Part shown: positions 31,934 to 40,781 of the stretch, one piece after another
Numbering within the stretch: the first letter of the stretch is position 1
How the letters are laid out: the number at the start of each line of letters is the position of its first letter
DNA from: DASXMT01 sp963803065
GTDB lineage: Bacteria > Actinomycetota > Acidimicrobiia > Acidimicrobiales > RAAP-2
Length of the DNA: 64,000 nucleotides
NCBI GenBank assembly: GCA_963803065.1
Contig: CAWDKW010000004.1
Span: 124,001-188,000, forward strand
Direction: 5' to 3'
Position numbers and translations under genes: made by a program
The notes under the pieces: generated by a model
Database searches by the model: none
Told to the model about the DNA's origin: nothing
What the model saw: only the letters and a program-made list of their open reading frames with translations

Positions 31934-32692
31934 ATGGCGCCCCCCACGGTTGATCCGAGCACACCCAGACAGGTCATTCCTCGCCCGCCCCGAAGCCGGG
32001 CCGGGCGTCCAGCGGGATGGGCGGAGCTGGACGAGACCGGCCGCCGATCGATCGGCCTGGAACGGGTGCGGGCCGCGGTGGTCGCCGGTGGCGGCTGGGT
32101 GGCCCGTCACCCCGATCTGCGCCGCCGGCTGGCCGCGTTCGGGGGGGAGGCGGCGGGACCCGCCGCCGTGCTGGTGCCCCTCTACGAGCAGGACGGTGAG
32201 ACCCGGGTCATCCTCACCGTGCGATCGAGCGACCTGCGTTCCCATCGCGACGAGGTGGCCTTCCCCGGCGGCCGGCTCGACGCAGGCGAGGAGGTCGTCG
32301 CCGGCGCCCTTCGGGAGGCGTCGGAGGAGATCGGGCTCGACCCGTCCGCCGTCTCGGTCGTCGGCACGCTCGACCAGCTGGCCACGGCATCGTCCAACAC
32401 CCAGGTCACCCCGGTGGTCGGCACCCTCGAGGGCCGCCCCTCCCTGACCGCCAACCCGGGCGAGGTGGCCAGGATCTTCGACCTGGCCCTGGCCGACCTC
32501 GTGGTTGACGGGGTGTTCCACGAGGAATGGTGGTCGGTGCCCGGGGCCCTCGAGCTCGACGGCCGGCCCGGCGCCGAGTTCCCCGTCTGGTTCTTCGAAG
32601 CCGGCGGCGAGATCATCTGGGGGGCCACGGCTCGCATCCTGGTCGACCTCTTGAGCCTGGCCCTCGGGACGGGCGAGCCCCTCGGGGACTGA
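31934..32692 (+). CDS. Nudix hydrolase, CoA pyrophosphatase (NudL) type
   Basis: The 252-aa protein contains the Nudix box GRLDAGEEVVAGALREASEE followed by IGL. The preceding block SSDLRSHRDEVAFPGG matches the extra UPF0035 motif that marks CoA diphosphatases (NudL/NUDT7 group), which cut CoA and acyl-CoA to 4'-phosphopantetheine and 3',5'-ADP. About 80 residues of Pro/Arg-rich and helical sequence come first. TAGCCT (31918-31923) is ten bases before the ATG and could be a -10. Substrate is inferred from the motif. Confidence 0.85.
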   Translation: MAPPTVDPSTPRQVIPRPPRSRAGRPAGWAELDETGRRSIGLERVRAAVVAGGGWVARHPDLRRRLAAFGGEAAGPAAVLVPLYEQDGETRVILTVRSSDLRSHRDEVAFPGGRLDAGEEVVAGALREASEEIGLDPSAVSVVGTLDQLATASSNTQVTPVVGTLEGRPSLTANPGEVARIFDLALADLVVDGVFHEEWWSVPGALELDGRPGAEFPVWFFEAGGEIIWGATARILVDLLSLALGTGEPLGD

Positions 32693-32781
32693 CAGTGCCG
32701 CCTCGGTCGGACCCCTCCGCACGGCGGGAACCGACCCCCACCGAAGGCAACCGTGGCGCAGGGACGAGGGCCTCCAGGCGG

Positions 32782-32787
32782 TATCGT
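32782..32787 (+). promoter_or_regulatory. Candidate -10 upstream of guaB3 and its short leader frame
   Basis: TATCGT, the same hexamer as at the groES and rplM promoters, ends six bases before ATG 32794. No good -35 is visible. Confidence 0.4.
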
Positions 32788-32793
32788 GTAACC

Positions 32794-32844
32794 ATGCCGA
32801 GGGGCGCGGTGATGTCGGGGGCGTGCTGCACGGTTTTCGGATGA
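32794..32844 (+). CDS. Possible 16-aa leader peptide upstream of guaB3
   Basis: The frame MPRGAVMSGACCTVFG starts six bases after a TATCGT hexamer, so it could be translated from a leaderless mRNA. It ends 27 bases before the guaB3 GTG, which has its own GGAGGA site. The tandem Cys codons recall Cys-containing leaderless frames known in mycobacteria. Only position and spacing support it. Confidence 0.3.
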   Translation: MPRGAVMSGACCTVFG

Positions 32845-32871
32845 GCGCGACAAGGGCCGGAGGACGACACC

Positions 32872-34035
32872 GTGGCTGAAATCGAGATCGGCATCTTCAA
32901 ATCGGGACGGCGGGCCTACGGGTTCGACGACATCGCCATCGTCCCCAGCCGCCGGACACGAGATCCCGAGGACGTGGACATCAGCTGGGAGATCGACGCC
33001 TACCGTTTCGAGCTGCCACTCATGGCCTCGGCCATGGACGGCGTCGTCAGCCCGACCACGGCCATCGAGGTCGGGCACCTGGGTGGGCTCGGGGTCTTGA
33101 ACCTCGAGGGCCTCTGGACACGCTACGAAGACCCGACCGGCCTCTTCGACGAGATCCGCGAGCTCTCTGCCGACAAGGCCACCGCCCGCATGCAGCAGAT
33201 GTACGCCGAGCCGGTGCAGTTGGACCTGGTCACCCAGCGCATCAAGGAGATGAAGGCGGCGGGGATCACGACGGCCGCATCGGTCACACCGCAAAAGACG
33301 GAGATGTTCGCCACCTCCCTGCTCGAGGCGGAGCTGGACCTGTTGGTCATCCAGGGCACGGTGGTCTCCGCCGAGCACGTGTCCAAGACGGCCGAGCCCC
33401 TCAACCTCAAGCGGTTCATCCGTGAGTTCGAGATCCCGATCATCGTCGGCGGCTGTGCGTCCTACCAGGCCGGTCTCCACCTCATGCGGACCGGAGCGGT
33501 GGGCGTCCTGGTCGGAGTGGGCCCGGGCAACGCCTGCACCACCCGGGGCGTCCTCGGGATCGGGGTGCCCCAGGCCACGGCCATCGCCGATGTGGCCGGC
33601 GCCCGGATGCGGCACCTCGACGAGACGGGCGTCTACTGCCACGTGATCGCCGACGGTGGCATGTCCAAGGGTGGGGACATCGCCAAGGCCATCGCCTGCG
33701 GCGCCGACGCGGTGATGCTGGGCTCCCCGTTGTCGTCCGCCGTCGAGGCACCTGCCCGCGGCTTCCATTGGGGCATGGCCACCTTCCATCCCACCCTCCC
33801 CCGGGGAGCGCGGGTCAAGACCACCACCAGAGGAACGCTCCAAGAGATCCTGCTCGGCCCGGCCCACGAGAACGACGGCCGCATGAACCTGTTCGGGGCG
33901 CTCCGCACGGCCATGGCCACCTGCGGGTACCAATCGGTGAAGGAGTTCCAAAAGGCCGAGGTCATGGTGGCCCCGTCGCTCCAGACCGAGGGCAAGGACC
34001 TGCAACGCTCGCAGGGTGTGGGCATGGGCCATTGA
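32872..34035 (+). CDS. guaB3: IMP dehydrogenase family protein GuaB3
   Basis: A catalytic-barrel IMPDH relative without CBS domains, regular in Actinobacteria next to guaA. The 387-aa product begins MAEIEIGIFKSGRRAYGFDD. The active-site Cys loop is VGVGPGNACTTRGVLGIGVP; the phosphate-site block is VIADGGMSKGGDIAKAIACG; LMASAMDGVVSP and VSAEHVSKTAEPLN are subgroup signs. Whether it is a main IMPDH or has another role differs between species. Start GTG 32872 follows GGAGGAC. The stop overlaps the guaA TTG. Confidence 0.92.
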   Translation: MAEIEIGIFKSGRRAYGFDDIAIVPSRRTRDPEDVDISWEIDAYRFELPLMASAMDGVVSPTTAIEVGHLGGLGVLNLEGLWTRYEDPTGLFDEIRELSADKATARMQQMYAEPVQLDLVTQRIKEMKAAGITTAASVTPQKTEMFATSLLEAELDLLVIQGTVVSAEHVSKTAEPLNLKRFIREFEIPIIVGGCASYQAGLHLMRTGAVGVLVGVGPGNACTTRGVLGIGVPQATAIADVAGARMRHLDETGVYCHVIADGGMSKGGDIAKAIACGADAVMLGSPLSSAVEAPARGFHWGMATFHPTLPRGARVKTTTRGTLQEILLGPAHENDGRMNLFGALRTAMATCGYQSVKEFQKAEVMVAPSLQTEGKDLQRSQGVGMGH

Positions 34036-35654
34036 CGACGACCGGCCCGGGGCCCGGCATCGGCCCGGCGGACGGGCCGATCCTGGTGGTCGACTTCGGG
34101 GCCCAGTACGCGCAGCTGATCGCCCGGCGGGTGCGTGAGGCGCACGTCTATTCCGAGATCGTGCCCCACACGGCGACGGCGGCCGAGTTGCTGGCTCACC
34201 GGCCCCGGGGGATCATCCTGTCCGGCGGCCCGAAGTCGGTCAACGAGGCGCCGGCGCCGGCCATCGACCCGGCAATCTACGACTCGGGCGTTCCCATCCT
34301 CGGTATCTGCTACGGCGCCCAGTTGCTGACCCTGCAGCTGGGCGGCGAGGTGGCTCGGACCGGACGGGGGGAGTACGGACGCACCACGGTGACCCTGACC
34401 GAGCGCTCACCGTTGTTCGTCGACTGGCCGACCACCGCCGAGGTGTGGATGAGCCACGCCGACGGCATCGCCGCCGTCCCCGAGGGCTTCATCGCCACGG
34501 CGCAGAGTGCCGACGCCCCGGTTGCCGCCCTGCACGACCCCGTCCGTCGCCTCTACGGCGTGCAGTTCCATCCCGAGGTGGTCCACACCGAACGGGGCCG
34601 AGACCTCCTCGAGCGGTTCCTCTACGACGTCTGTGGGTGCCCGCCGTCGTGGACCCATACCTCGATCATCGAGGCCCAGGTGGCTGCCATCCAGGCCCAG
34701 GTGGGCCAGGCCCGCGTCCTGTGCGCCCTGTCGGGCGGGGTGGATTCGGCCGTGGCCGCCGCTCTGGTCCACAAGGCCATCGGCGACCAGCTGACCTGTG
34801 TGTTCGTCGATACGGGCCTCATGCGGTCCGGCGAGAGCGAGCAGGTCGAAGAGACCTTCCGTCGGCAGTTCCACGTCGACCTGGTCCACGTGAAGGCGGC
34901 CGATCGGTTCTTCTCGGCGTTGGCCGGGGTCATCGATCCGGAAATGAAGCGCAAGACCATCGGCGAGCTGTTCATCCGCGTCTTCGAGGAGGTGGCTCGG
35001 GACCTGGTCAGCGGGGACGGCTCGACTCGGCCCCGCGGCCCGATCCGACCGGACGCCTCCGGGGAGCCGGCCGGCTACCTGGTCCAGGGCACGCTCTATC
35101 CCGACGTCATCGAGTCGGGTTCGGCCGATGCGGCCAAGATCAAGTCTCACCACAACGTCGGCGGGCTCCCCGACGACCTGGCCTTCGACCTGGTCGAGCC
35201 TTTGCGCCTGTTGTTCAAAGACGAGGTCCGGGCGGTGGGCGAGGAGTTGGGACTGCCCCCCGACATCGTGTGGCGCCAACCGTTCCCCGGCCCCGGCCTG
35301 GCCGTCCGCATCGTGGGCGAGGCCACGCCCGAGCGGGCCGACATCCTGCGGGCCGCCGATGCCATCGTGACCGAGGAGATCCGCCGCGCCGGCCTCTACC
35401 GGCAGCTGTGGCAGAGCTTCGCCGTGCTGCCCGCGGTTCGCACCGTGGGGGTGATGGGTGACGGCCGCACCTACGCCTACCCCATCGTGATTCGCGCCGT
35501 CACCAGTGACGACGCCATGACAGCCGACTGGGCCAGGTTGCCCTACGACCTGCTCGAGCGCCTTTCCTCGCGGATCATCAACGAGGTCGAGGGCGTCAAC
35601 CGGGTGGCGCTGGACATCACATCCAAGCCCCCGGGCACCATCGAATGGGAGTGA
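34032..35654 (+). CDS. guaA: GMP synthase (glutamine-hydrolysing)
   Basis: It aminates XMP to GMP. The 540-aa protein from TTG 34032 has the class-I glutaminase domain (DFGAQYAQLIARRVRE, nucleophile Cys in GICYGAQLL, His/Glu in VQFHPEVVHTE) and the ATP-pyrophosphatase domain with the P-loop LSGGVDSAVAAALVHKAIG. The C-terminal dimer domain has FPGPGLAVRIVGE and ends SKPPGTIEWE. The TTG overlaps the guaB3 stop (TTGA), and its 3' end overlaps the helicase gene by ten bases. Confidence 0.96.
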   Translation: MTTTGPGPGIGPADGPILVVDFGAQYAQLIARRVREAHVYSEIVPHTATAAELLAHRPRGIILSGGPKSVNEAPAPAIDPAIYDSGVPILGICYGAQLLTLQLGGEVARTGRGEYGRTTVTLTERSPLFVDWPTTAEVWMSHADGIAAVPEGFIATAQSADAPVAALHDPVRRLYGVQFHPEVVHTERGRDLLERFLYDVCGCPPSWTHTSIIEAQVAAIQAQVGQARVLCALSGGVDSAVAAALVHKAIGDQLTCVFVDTGLMRSGESEQVEETFRRQFHVDLVHVKAADRFFSALAGVIDPEMKRKTIGELFIRVFEEVARDLVSGDGSTRPRGPIRPDASGEPAGYLVQGTLYPDVIESGSADAAKIKSHHNVGGLPDDLAFDLVEPLRLLFKDEVRAVGEELGLPPDIVWRQPFPGPGLAVRIVGEATPERADILRAADAIVTEEIRRAGLYRQLWQSFAVLPAVRTVGVMGDGRTYAYPIVIRAVTSDDAMTADWARLPYDLLERLSSRIINEVEGVNRVALDITSKPPGTIEWE

Positions 35655-38092
35655 CGGCCGTGGACGGCAGCAGGCGGTCGTCGGGCCGCGGCGACGACGT
35701 CGGAGGCGGTGAGGGCCGCCAGGTGGCCGCCCACGAGCTGGTCGAGGGGCTGACCGGTCCCCAGCGGGACGCGGTCACCCACCGGGGCAGCCCGCTGCTG
35801 ATCGTGGCCGGGGCCGGGTCGGGGAAGACCCGGGTCCTGACCCGGCGCATCGCCCACCTCATCGCCATGGGCGATGCCGCCCCCTGGCAGATACTGGCCA
35901 TCACCTTCACCAACAAGGCAGCTGAGGAGATGCGCCAGCGGGTCGCCGCCCTGGTCGGCCCGAGGGGCCGGCGCATGTGGGTGTCCACCTTCCACTCGGC
36001 CTGTGTCCGCATCCTCCGGTCCCACGGCGACCGCCTCGGGTACAAGGGATCCTTCACCATCTACGACGATGCCGATTCTCGGCGCCTGATCGAGATCATC
36101 TGCCGTGAGCTCGACATCGACACGAAGAAGTTGTCGCCGCGCAGCATCCTCGGTCAGATCAGCCAGGCCAAGTCGAACCAGCAGGGGCCGGCCGAGTACC
36201 GGGCGGCCACGGTGACCATCTTCGACCGGCGGATCGCCGATGTCTACGACGAGTACCAGCGACGGATGGTGGCGGCCAACGCCATGGACTTCGACGATCT
36301 GCTGCTCAACGCGGTACGGCTGTTCCGGGAGCATCCCGACGTCCTGGAGCTCTACCGCCAGCGCTTCACCCATATCCTCATCGACGAGTTCCAGGACACC
36401 AACGCGGTCCAGAACGCGCTGGCCGTGCTCCTGGCCGGCGAGCACCGCAACATCGTGGTCGTGGGGGACAGCGACCAGTCCGTCTACCGGTTCCGGGGGG
36501 CGGACATCACCAACATCTTGGAGTTCGAAGCTGCGTTCCCCGATGCCACCACGGTGACGCTGGAACAGAACTTCCGGTCGACCCAGACCATTCTCGACGC
36601 GGCCAACGCGGTGATCGCCAACAACGTCTCCCGGAAACCGAAGACGTTGTGGACCGACGTGGGCGCCGGGGACATCATCACCCGCTACCGGGCCGAGGAC
36701 GAGCACGACGAGGCGGCGTGGGTGTCGAGCGAGATCGGCCGGCTTCACCGGGAGGAGGGCGTCAGGTGGGGCGACGTGGCCGTCTTCTACCGGACCAACG
36801 CTCAGAGCCGCGCCCTCGAAGAGGCGTTGGTCCGCGACGAGGTCCCTTACAAGGTGGTGGGGGGCACGCGGTTCTACGACCGCCGCGAGGTGAAAGACGT
36901 CCTCGCCTACCTGCGGGTACTGGTCAACCCGGACGACGAGGTGAGCTGGCGGCGCATCGTCAACGTGCCCAAACGGGGCGTGGGAGAGACGTCGGTGGCC
37001 CGGTTGGCCGGGTGGGCCCAGCTCAACGGGGTGTCCTTCGGCGAGGCCGTCGGCCGGGCCGACGAGGTCGGGATCACGGGCAAGGCCTCGAGGGCCCTCG
37101 CCGACCTGGCCCGGTTGCTCGACGAGTTGCGGAACCGGATGGCCGTGCCACAGCCGGGGGTGGACGAGGCCTTTGATGCCTTCCCCCCAGAGGGCGCGTG
37201 GCCTGATGAGCCGGATGGCCAGGGCCCCGAGGGCGGCGTCGACGCTGACCAGGAGGCCGACGGCCCGCTCGGGCCCGGCGAGCTGACCTCGGCGGTGGCC
37301 GAGCGTACCGGGTACCGGAGCGAGCTCCTGGCCGAGGGCAGCATCGAGGCGCTCGGTCGGGTGGAGAACATCGACGAGCTGGCCGGTGTGGCCGCCGAGT
37401 ACCGGTCCCTGCCCGAGTTCCTGGAGGCGGCCTCGCTCGTGGCCGACTCGGACGAGCTCGACAGCGACCCCAGCCGGGTGTCGCTCATGACCCTCCACAT
37501 CGCCAAGGGCCTCGAGTTCCCCGCCGTGTTCCTGGTCGGGATGGAGGACGGCATCTTTCCCCACTTCCGCGCCCTCGGGGACCCCGTGGAGCTCGAAGAG
37601 GAGCGCCGGCTGTGCTACGTCGGGATCACCCGGGCCGAGAAGTACCTCTTCGTCTCCCATGCCTGGAGCCGCATGCTGTTCGGCAAGACGGGCAGCAACG
37701 TGCCCAGTCGCTTCCTCACCGAGATGCCGGTCGAGCTGGTGCGGGAGGTGGGCGCCCCGGCCGGTGGCTACGGTGTCCGCCGCTCGGCCCCCGGCCGTGA
37801 CGCCTGGGAGAACGACCGGCCTTCCGGCACGCCCGGCCTGAGCCGGTTCGGGACCGGGATCGCCACACCGGGGGACCGCTACGGGAGCGGGGTCAGGCGC
37901 CCGGATCCCGTCTCCACCGGCGCCGAGGCGCTCGGGCTCGAGGCCGGCGACCTCGTGGTGCACGGCCGGTGGGGGGAGGGAACGGTGCTCGCCACCAGCG
38001 GTTCGGGTGAGAATGCGGAGGCCACGGTGCAATTCGGCGGAGTGGGCCGGAAGCAATTACTGCTCCGGATGGCGCCGGTCAAGCGCGCCTGA
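35645..38092 (+). CDS. pcrA: ATP-dependent DNA helicase UvrD/PcrA
   Basis: A superfamily-1A 3'-5' helicase for nucleotide excision repair and collision resolution. The 815-aa protein has motif I (VAGAGSGKTRVLTRRIAHL), Ia (TFTNKAAEEMRQRV), II (ILIDEFQDTNAVQNAL), III (VGDSDQSVYRFRGAD), IV (LEQNFRST), V (LMTLHIAKGLEFPAVFLVG) and VI (RRLCYVGITRAEKYLF). The last 50 residues (LVVHGRWGEGTVLATSG ... RKQLLLRMAPVKR) form the Tudor-like end that binds RNA polymerase. An acidic insert is near residue 520. Confidence 0.95.
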   Translation: MGVTAVDGSRRSSGRGDDVGGGEGRQVAAHELVEGLTGPQRDAVTHRGSPLLIVAGAGSGKTRVLTRRIAHLIAMGDAAPWQILAITFTNKAAEEMRQRVAALVGPRGRRMWVSTFHSACVRILRSHGDRLGYKGSFTIYDDADSRRLIEIICRELDIDTKKLSPRSILGQISQAKSNQQGPAEYRAATVTIFDRRIADVYDEYQRRMVAANAMDFDDLLLNAVRLFREHPDVLELYRQRFTHILIDEFQDTNAVQNALAVLLAGEHRNIVVVGDSDQSVYRFRGADITNILEFEAAFPDATTVTLEQNFRSTQTILDAANAVIANNVSRKPKTLWTDVGAGDIITRYRAEDEHDEAAWVSSEIGRLHREEGVRWGDVAVFYRTNAQSRALEEALVRDEVPYKVVGGTRFYDRREVKDVLAYLRVLVNPDDEVSWRRIVNVPKRGVGETSVARLAGWAQLNGVSFGEAVGRADEVGITGKASRALADLARLLDELRNRMAVPQPGVDEAFDAFPPEGAWPDEPDGQGPEGGVDADQEADGPLGPGELTSAVAERTGYRSELLAEGSIEALGRVENIDELAGVAAEYRSLPEFLEAASLVADSDELDSDPSRVSLMTLHIAKGLEFPAVFLVGMEDGIFPHFRALGDPVELEEERRLCYVGITRAEKYLFVSHAWSRMLFGKTGSNVPSRFLTEMPVELVREVGAPAGGYGVRRSAPGRDAWENDRPSGTPGLSRFGTGIATPGDRYGSGVRRPDPVSTGAEALGLEAGDLVVHGRWGEGTVLATSGSGENAEATVQFGGVGRKQLLLRMAPVKRA

Positions 38093-38212
38093 CCGGCTCG
38101 GCCTTACGTCTGTTCCAACTCCGGTCGCCCCTGTGAGGCAACTGAGGCAGAACGAACAGGGGGTACCAACGGACGGTACCTCGGACATGAGAGACTGAAG
38201 GCGACGATCTCA

Positions 38213-38290
38213 ATGACTAGCTCGGCCGACGGACCAGCGGCGGAGGGTTCCGTGGGGTTCACCATCGAAACCCGGCCGGGCTCGGGCTGA
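38213..38290 (+). CDS. Possible 25-aa small frame upstream of the glycosidase-like gene
   Basis: ATG 38213 opens a 25-codon frame (MTSSADGPAAEGSVGFTIET...) preceded by GAAGG. The surrounding 276-bp gap has no other coding signal; it holds two GGTACC palindromes 7 bp apart (about 38162-38180). Third positions are mostly G/C, but the frame is too short to judge. Confidence 0.2.
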   Translation: MTSSADGPAAEGSVGFTIETRPGSG

Positions 38291-38368
38291 GCCAGTGGAG
38301 GATGTTGTGGCCCCGCCAACCTGCACCACCACGAAGACAACGACCGACGTCCATCGCGGGGCGCCGCC

Positions 38369-39982
38369 ATGGTGACGCGCGACGGCGGTGGGCGTGAGGT
38401 GGTGGACGATGGTTCGACCCTCCCCCCGCCCCGTCGTCCCGGCGGTCCACCCGGCCGTCCGGGAGGTCCTCCGCTCCGGGACGGCAATGGCAACGGCAAT
38501 GGCTCCCGCCAGGGCTCGGTCAGCGGTTCGCGTGGGCAGGTCCAGCCCCGGCGCGGCTCCAACGGGCAGGGCCAGCCCATGAGCGCCTCCCATGAGCAGG
38601 GGCCGCCCCGGCGCGGCTCCAACGGGCAGGGGCCAGGACTCGGGAGCGGCACGGAGTTGTTGCCGAGCGGACGACGCTCGCCGGTCGACGATGGTCCCCG
38701 TCCCCGCCGGCCCGGCGGCCCACCCGAGCGCCCCTCGACGTCCCAGGGCACCACCCCGCGTCATCGAGCCGGTCGGGGCGGCACCGCCAGACAGCGGCGT
38801 CGCATTCGAAAGGAGCGGCGCCGCGAACGGGTCCGCAGCCGCCGCACGATCGTCGGTCGACACCCCAAGCTCTCCGTCTTGTTGGTCGTGCTCTTGCTGA
38901 TGACCCCGATCTGGGTCTCGCTCGGGTCGGCCATGATCAATCCGGCCAACGGCCCGGTCAGCACCCGCTTCGTCGAGTGGCTGCGCCAGAACGGCGGCGG
39001 CAGCATCGTGACGTCGATCGAGAACTTCTGGTACTCCCACCACCAGCCGCCCAAGGGAGGCAAGCCCAAGTCGGGGGCCATCCCTGCTCCGACCAAGGCG
39101 GCCCTCCCCGCTCCGACCGTGGGCCCGCCCCACCTCCCGCCGCCGACGGCGATGGTCCCGCTGGCCACACCGCCGATCGCGGGCGAGGGCCAGTGGCACC
39201 CGATCGGCCGCACCGTGGGCGGTATCCCCGCCATGTACGCCGCCTACGTCCGTCCTGACTCCACCTACACCAGCGAGGTCACCGGCGTGGCCTGGATGGA
39301 CACCACGCTGCTCAAGGCGGCCCTCTACGAGGGCGAGTCGATTCCCGGCACCGGTGGCCCCTACGTCAACAACTCGCCCATCCCGGCCAGCGCGGATTCA
39401 TCCCTCGTGGCCGCGTTCAACTCGGGGTTCCTGATGCAGGACGCCCAGGGCGGCTACTACGCCGACGGGCACACCGCCATGCCGTTGGTGAACGGGGCGG
39501 CGTCGCTCGTCATCTACCGAAACGGCACCCCGACCGTGGGTGTCTGGGGCCGGGACGTCTCCATGAACCCGAACGTCGTGGCCGTGCGCCAGAACCTTGA
39601 CCTGATCGTGGACAACGGGCAACCGGTCCCCGGCCTCAACCAGAGCGACAACACCCGTTGGGGCGCGACGCTGGGCGGTGCCTACCGGGTGTGGCGGTCC
39701 GGCGTCGGTGTCACCGCCGACGGTGCCCTCGTCTACGTCGGCGGTTCGGGGTTGTCGATCGTCGACCTGGCCAACGTCCTCCAGCATGCGGGGGCGGTGC
39801 GGGCGATGGAGATGGACATCAACACCTCGTGGGTCAACTTCTTCAGCTACTCGCCCGCTCCGGGCCAGCCCGCCTCTGGGGCCAACGGCAGTCGGTTGAC
39901 CAACGACGAGGTCAACTCGCCGTCCCGCTATTTCTCGGCCAGCTCCCGGGACTTCATCACCATGTCCGCCCGCGTTCCCTGA
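38369..39982 (+). CDS. Membrane-anchored phosphodiester glycosidase (NAGPA/DUF2233) domain protein
   Basis: A 537-aa envelope protein. Residues 1-150 are Gly/Pro/Arg-rich and disordered; a 26-bp DNA repeat encodes RRGSNGQG twice there. Residues about 167-192 (LSVLLVVLLLMTPIWVSLG) are a membrane segment. The outer part from residue 270 on matches the NAGPA-type domain: SLVAAFNSGFLMQDAQGGYY, DGALVYVGGSGLSIVDLANV and AVRAMEMDINTSWVNFF. Such domains act on sugar phosphodiesters in exopolysaccharides or glycans. Substrate is unknown. Its 3' end faces the dprE2 3' end 37 bp away. Confidence 0.82.
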   Translation: MVTRDGGGREVVDDGSTLPPPRRPGGPPGRPGGPPLRDGNGNGNGSRQGSVSGSRGQVQPRRGSNGQGQPMSASHEQGPPRRGSNGQGPGLGSGTELLPSGRRSPVDDGPRPRRPGGPPERPSTSQGTTPRHRAGRGGTARQRRRIRKERRRERVRSRRTIVGRHPKLSVLLVVLLLMTPIWVSLGSAMINPANGPVSTRFVEWLRQNGGGSIVTSIENFWYSHHQPPKGGKPKSGAIPAPTKAALPAPTVGPPHLPPPTAMVPLATPPIAGEGQWHPIGRTVGGIPAMYAAYVRPDSTYTSEVTGVAWMDTTLLKAALYEGESIPGTGGPYVNNSPIPASADSSLVAAFNSGFLMQDAQGGYYADGHTAMPLVNGAASLVIYRNGTPTVGVWGRDVSMNPNVVAVRQNLDLIVDNGQPVPGLNQSDNTRWGATLGGAYRVWRSGVGVTADGALVYVGGSGLSIVDLANVLQHAGAVRAMEMDINTSWVNFFSYSPAPGQPASGANGSRLTNDEVNSPSRYFSASSRDFITMSARVP

Positions 39983-40019
39983 TCGCAGCGGGCAAGCGAC
40001 GTGTAGCTGGGCGCCCTCG

Positions 40020-40781
40020 TCAGCTGGGTAGGCGCCGCCACACGACGCGAGGCAGGTGGCGCATGGCCATGAAGACCCAGCGGAGGATCGAGGGAACGTA
40101 GACCTCGGAGGCGCCGCTCTCGATCCCGTGGACGACGGCGGCGGCCACGGCCTCGGGGGTCGTCGCGAAGGGCTGGGCCCGCATGCCCTCGGTCATCCGC
40201 CCGACCACGAAGCCCGGGCGGACGATCATGACCCGGACGCCGCTCCCCACCAGGGAGTCGGCCAGGCCCTGGGAGAAGGCGTCGAGGCCTGCCTTCGACG
40301 AGCCATAGATGAAGTTGGCCCGTCGGGCCCGTTCGCCGGCCACCGACGACAGCACCACGATGCGGCCGTGCCCCTGTGATCGAAGCCGGGCCGAGACGGC
40401 CAGCAGGGCGGTAGCCACTCCGGTGAAGTTGGTGGTGATCACGGCGGCGGCCGAGGCCGGGTCGTGTTCGTCGATGTCCTGGTCACCCAGCACCCCGACG
40501 GCCATGACGACCACGTCGAAGTCGCCGAAGCGCTTGAAGACCTCGTCGGCGAACTGGGTGTGGCCACCGGTGTCGGTGACGTCGAACTCCACCTCCTCGA
40601 CGACATCGGCGCCAGCGGAGCGGGCCACTGCGGCAGCCTCGGTCAGGCGGGGCGACGCTCGGCCGGCGAGCACGACGGTCCGACACCGACCCGGGACCAG
40701 TCGGGTGACGATGGCCTGGGCGATCTCGGACGACCCTCCCAGTACCAGCACTGACTGCGGTCGTCCTGTGGCGTCGATCAT
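40020..40781 (-). CDS. dprE2: Decaprenylphosphoryl-2-keto-ribose reductase DprE2-like
   Basis: The second epimerisation enzyme, reducing decaprenylphosphoryl-2-keto-ribose to the arabinose form. The 253-aa short-chain dehydrogenase has the NAD site VLVLGGSSEIAQAIVTRL, the Asn-x-Ala-equivalent AVGVLGDQD, the catalytic Ser in VVLSSVAGERARR and Tyr-x-x-x-Lys in FIYGSSKAGLDAFSQG. Length equals that of the mycobacterial protein. ATG 40781 overlaps the dprE1 stop (ATGA). It is last of the ubiA-dprE1-dprE2 operon. Confidence 0.88.
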   Translation of the reverse strand: MIDATGRPQSVLVLGGSSEIAQAIVTRLVPGRCRTVVLAGRASPRLTEAAAVARSAGADVVEEVEFDVTDTGGHTQFADEVFKRFGDFDVVVMAVGVLGDQDIDEHDPASAAAVITTNFTGVATALLAVSARLRSQGHGRIVVLSSVAGERARRANFIYGSSKAGLDAFSQGLADSLVGSGVRVMIVRPGFVVGRMTEGMRAQPFATTPEAVAAAVVHGIESGASEVYVPSILRWVFMAMRHLPRVVWRRLPS

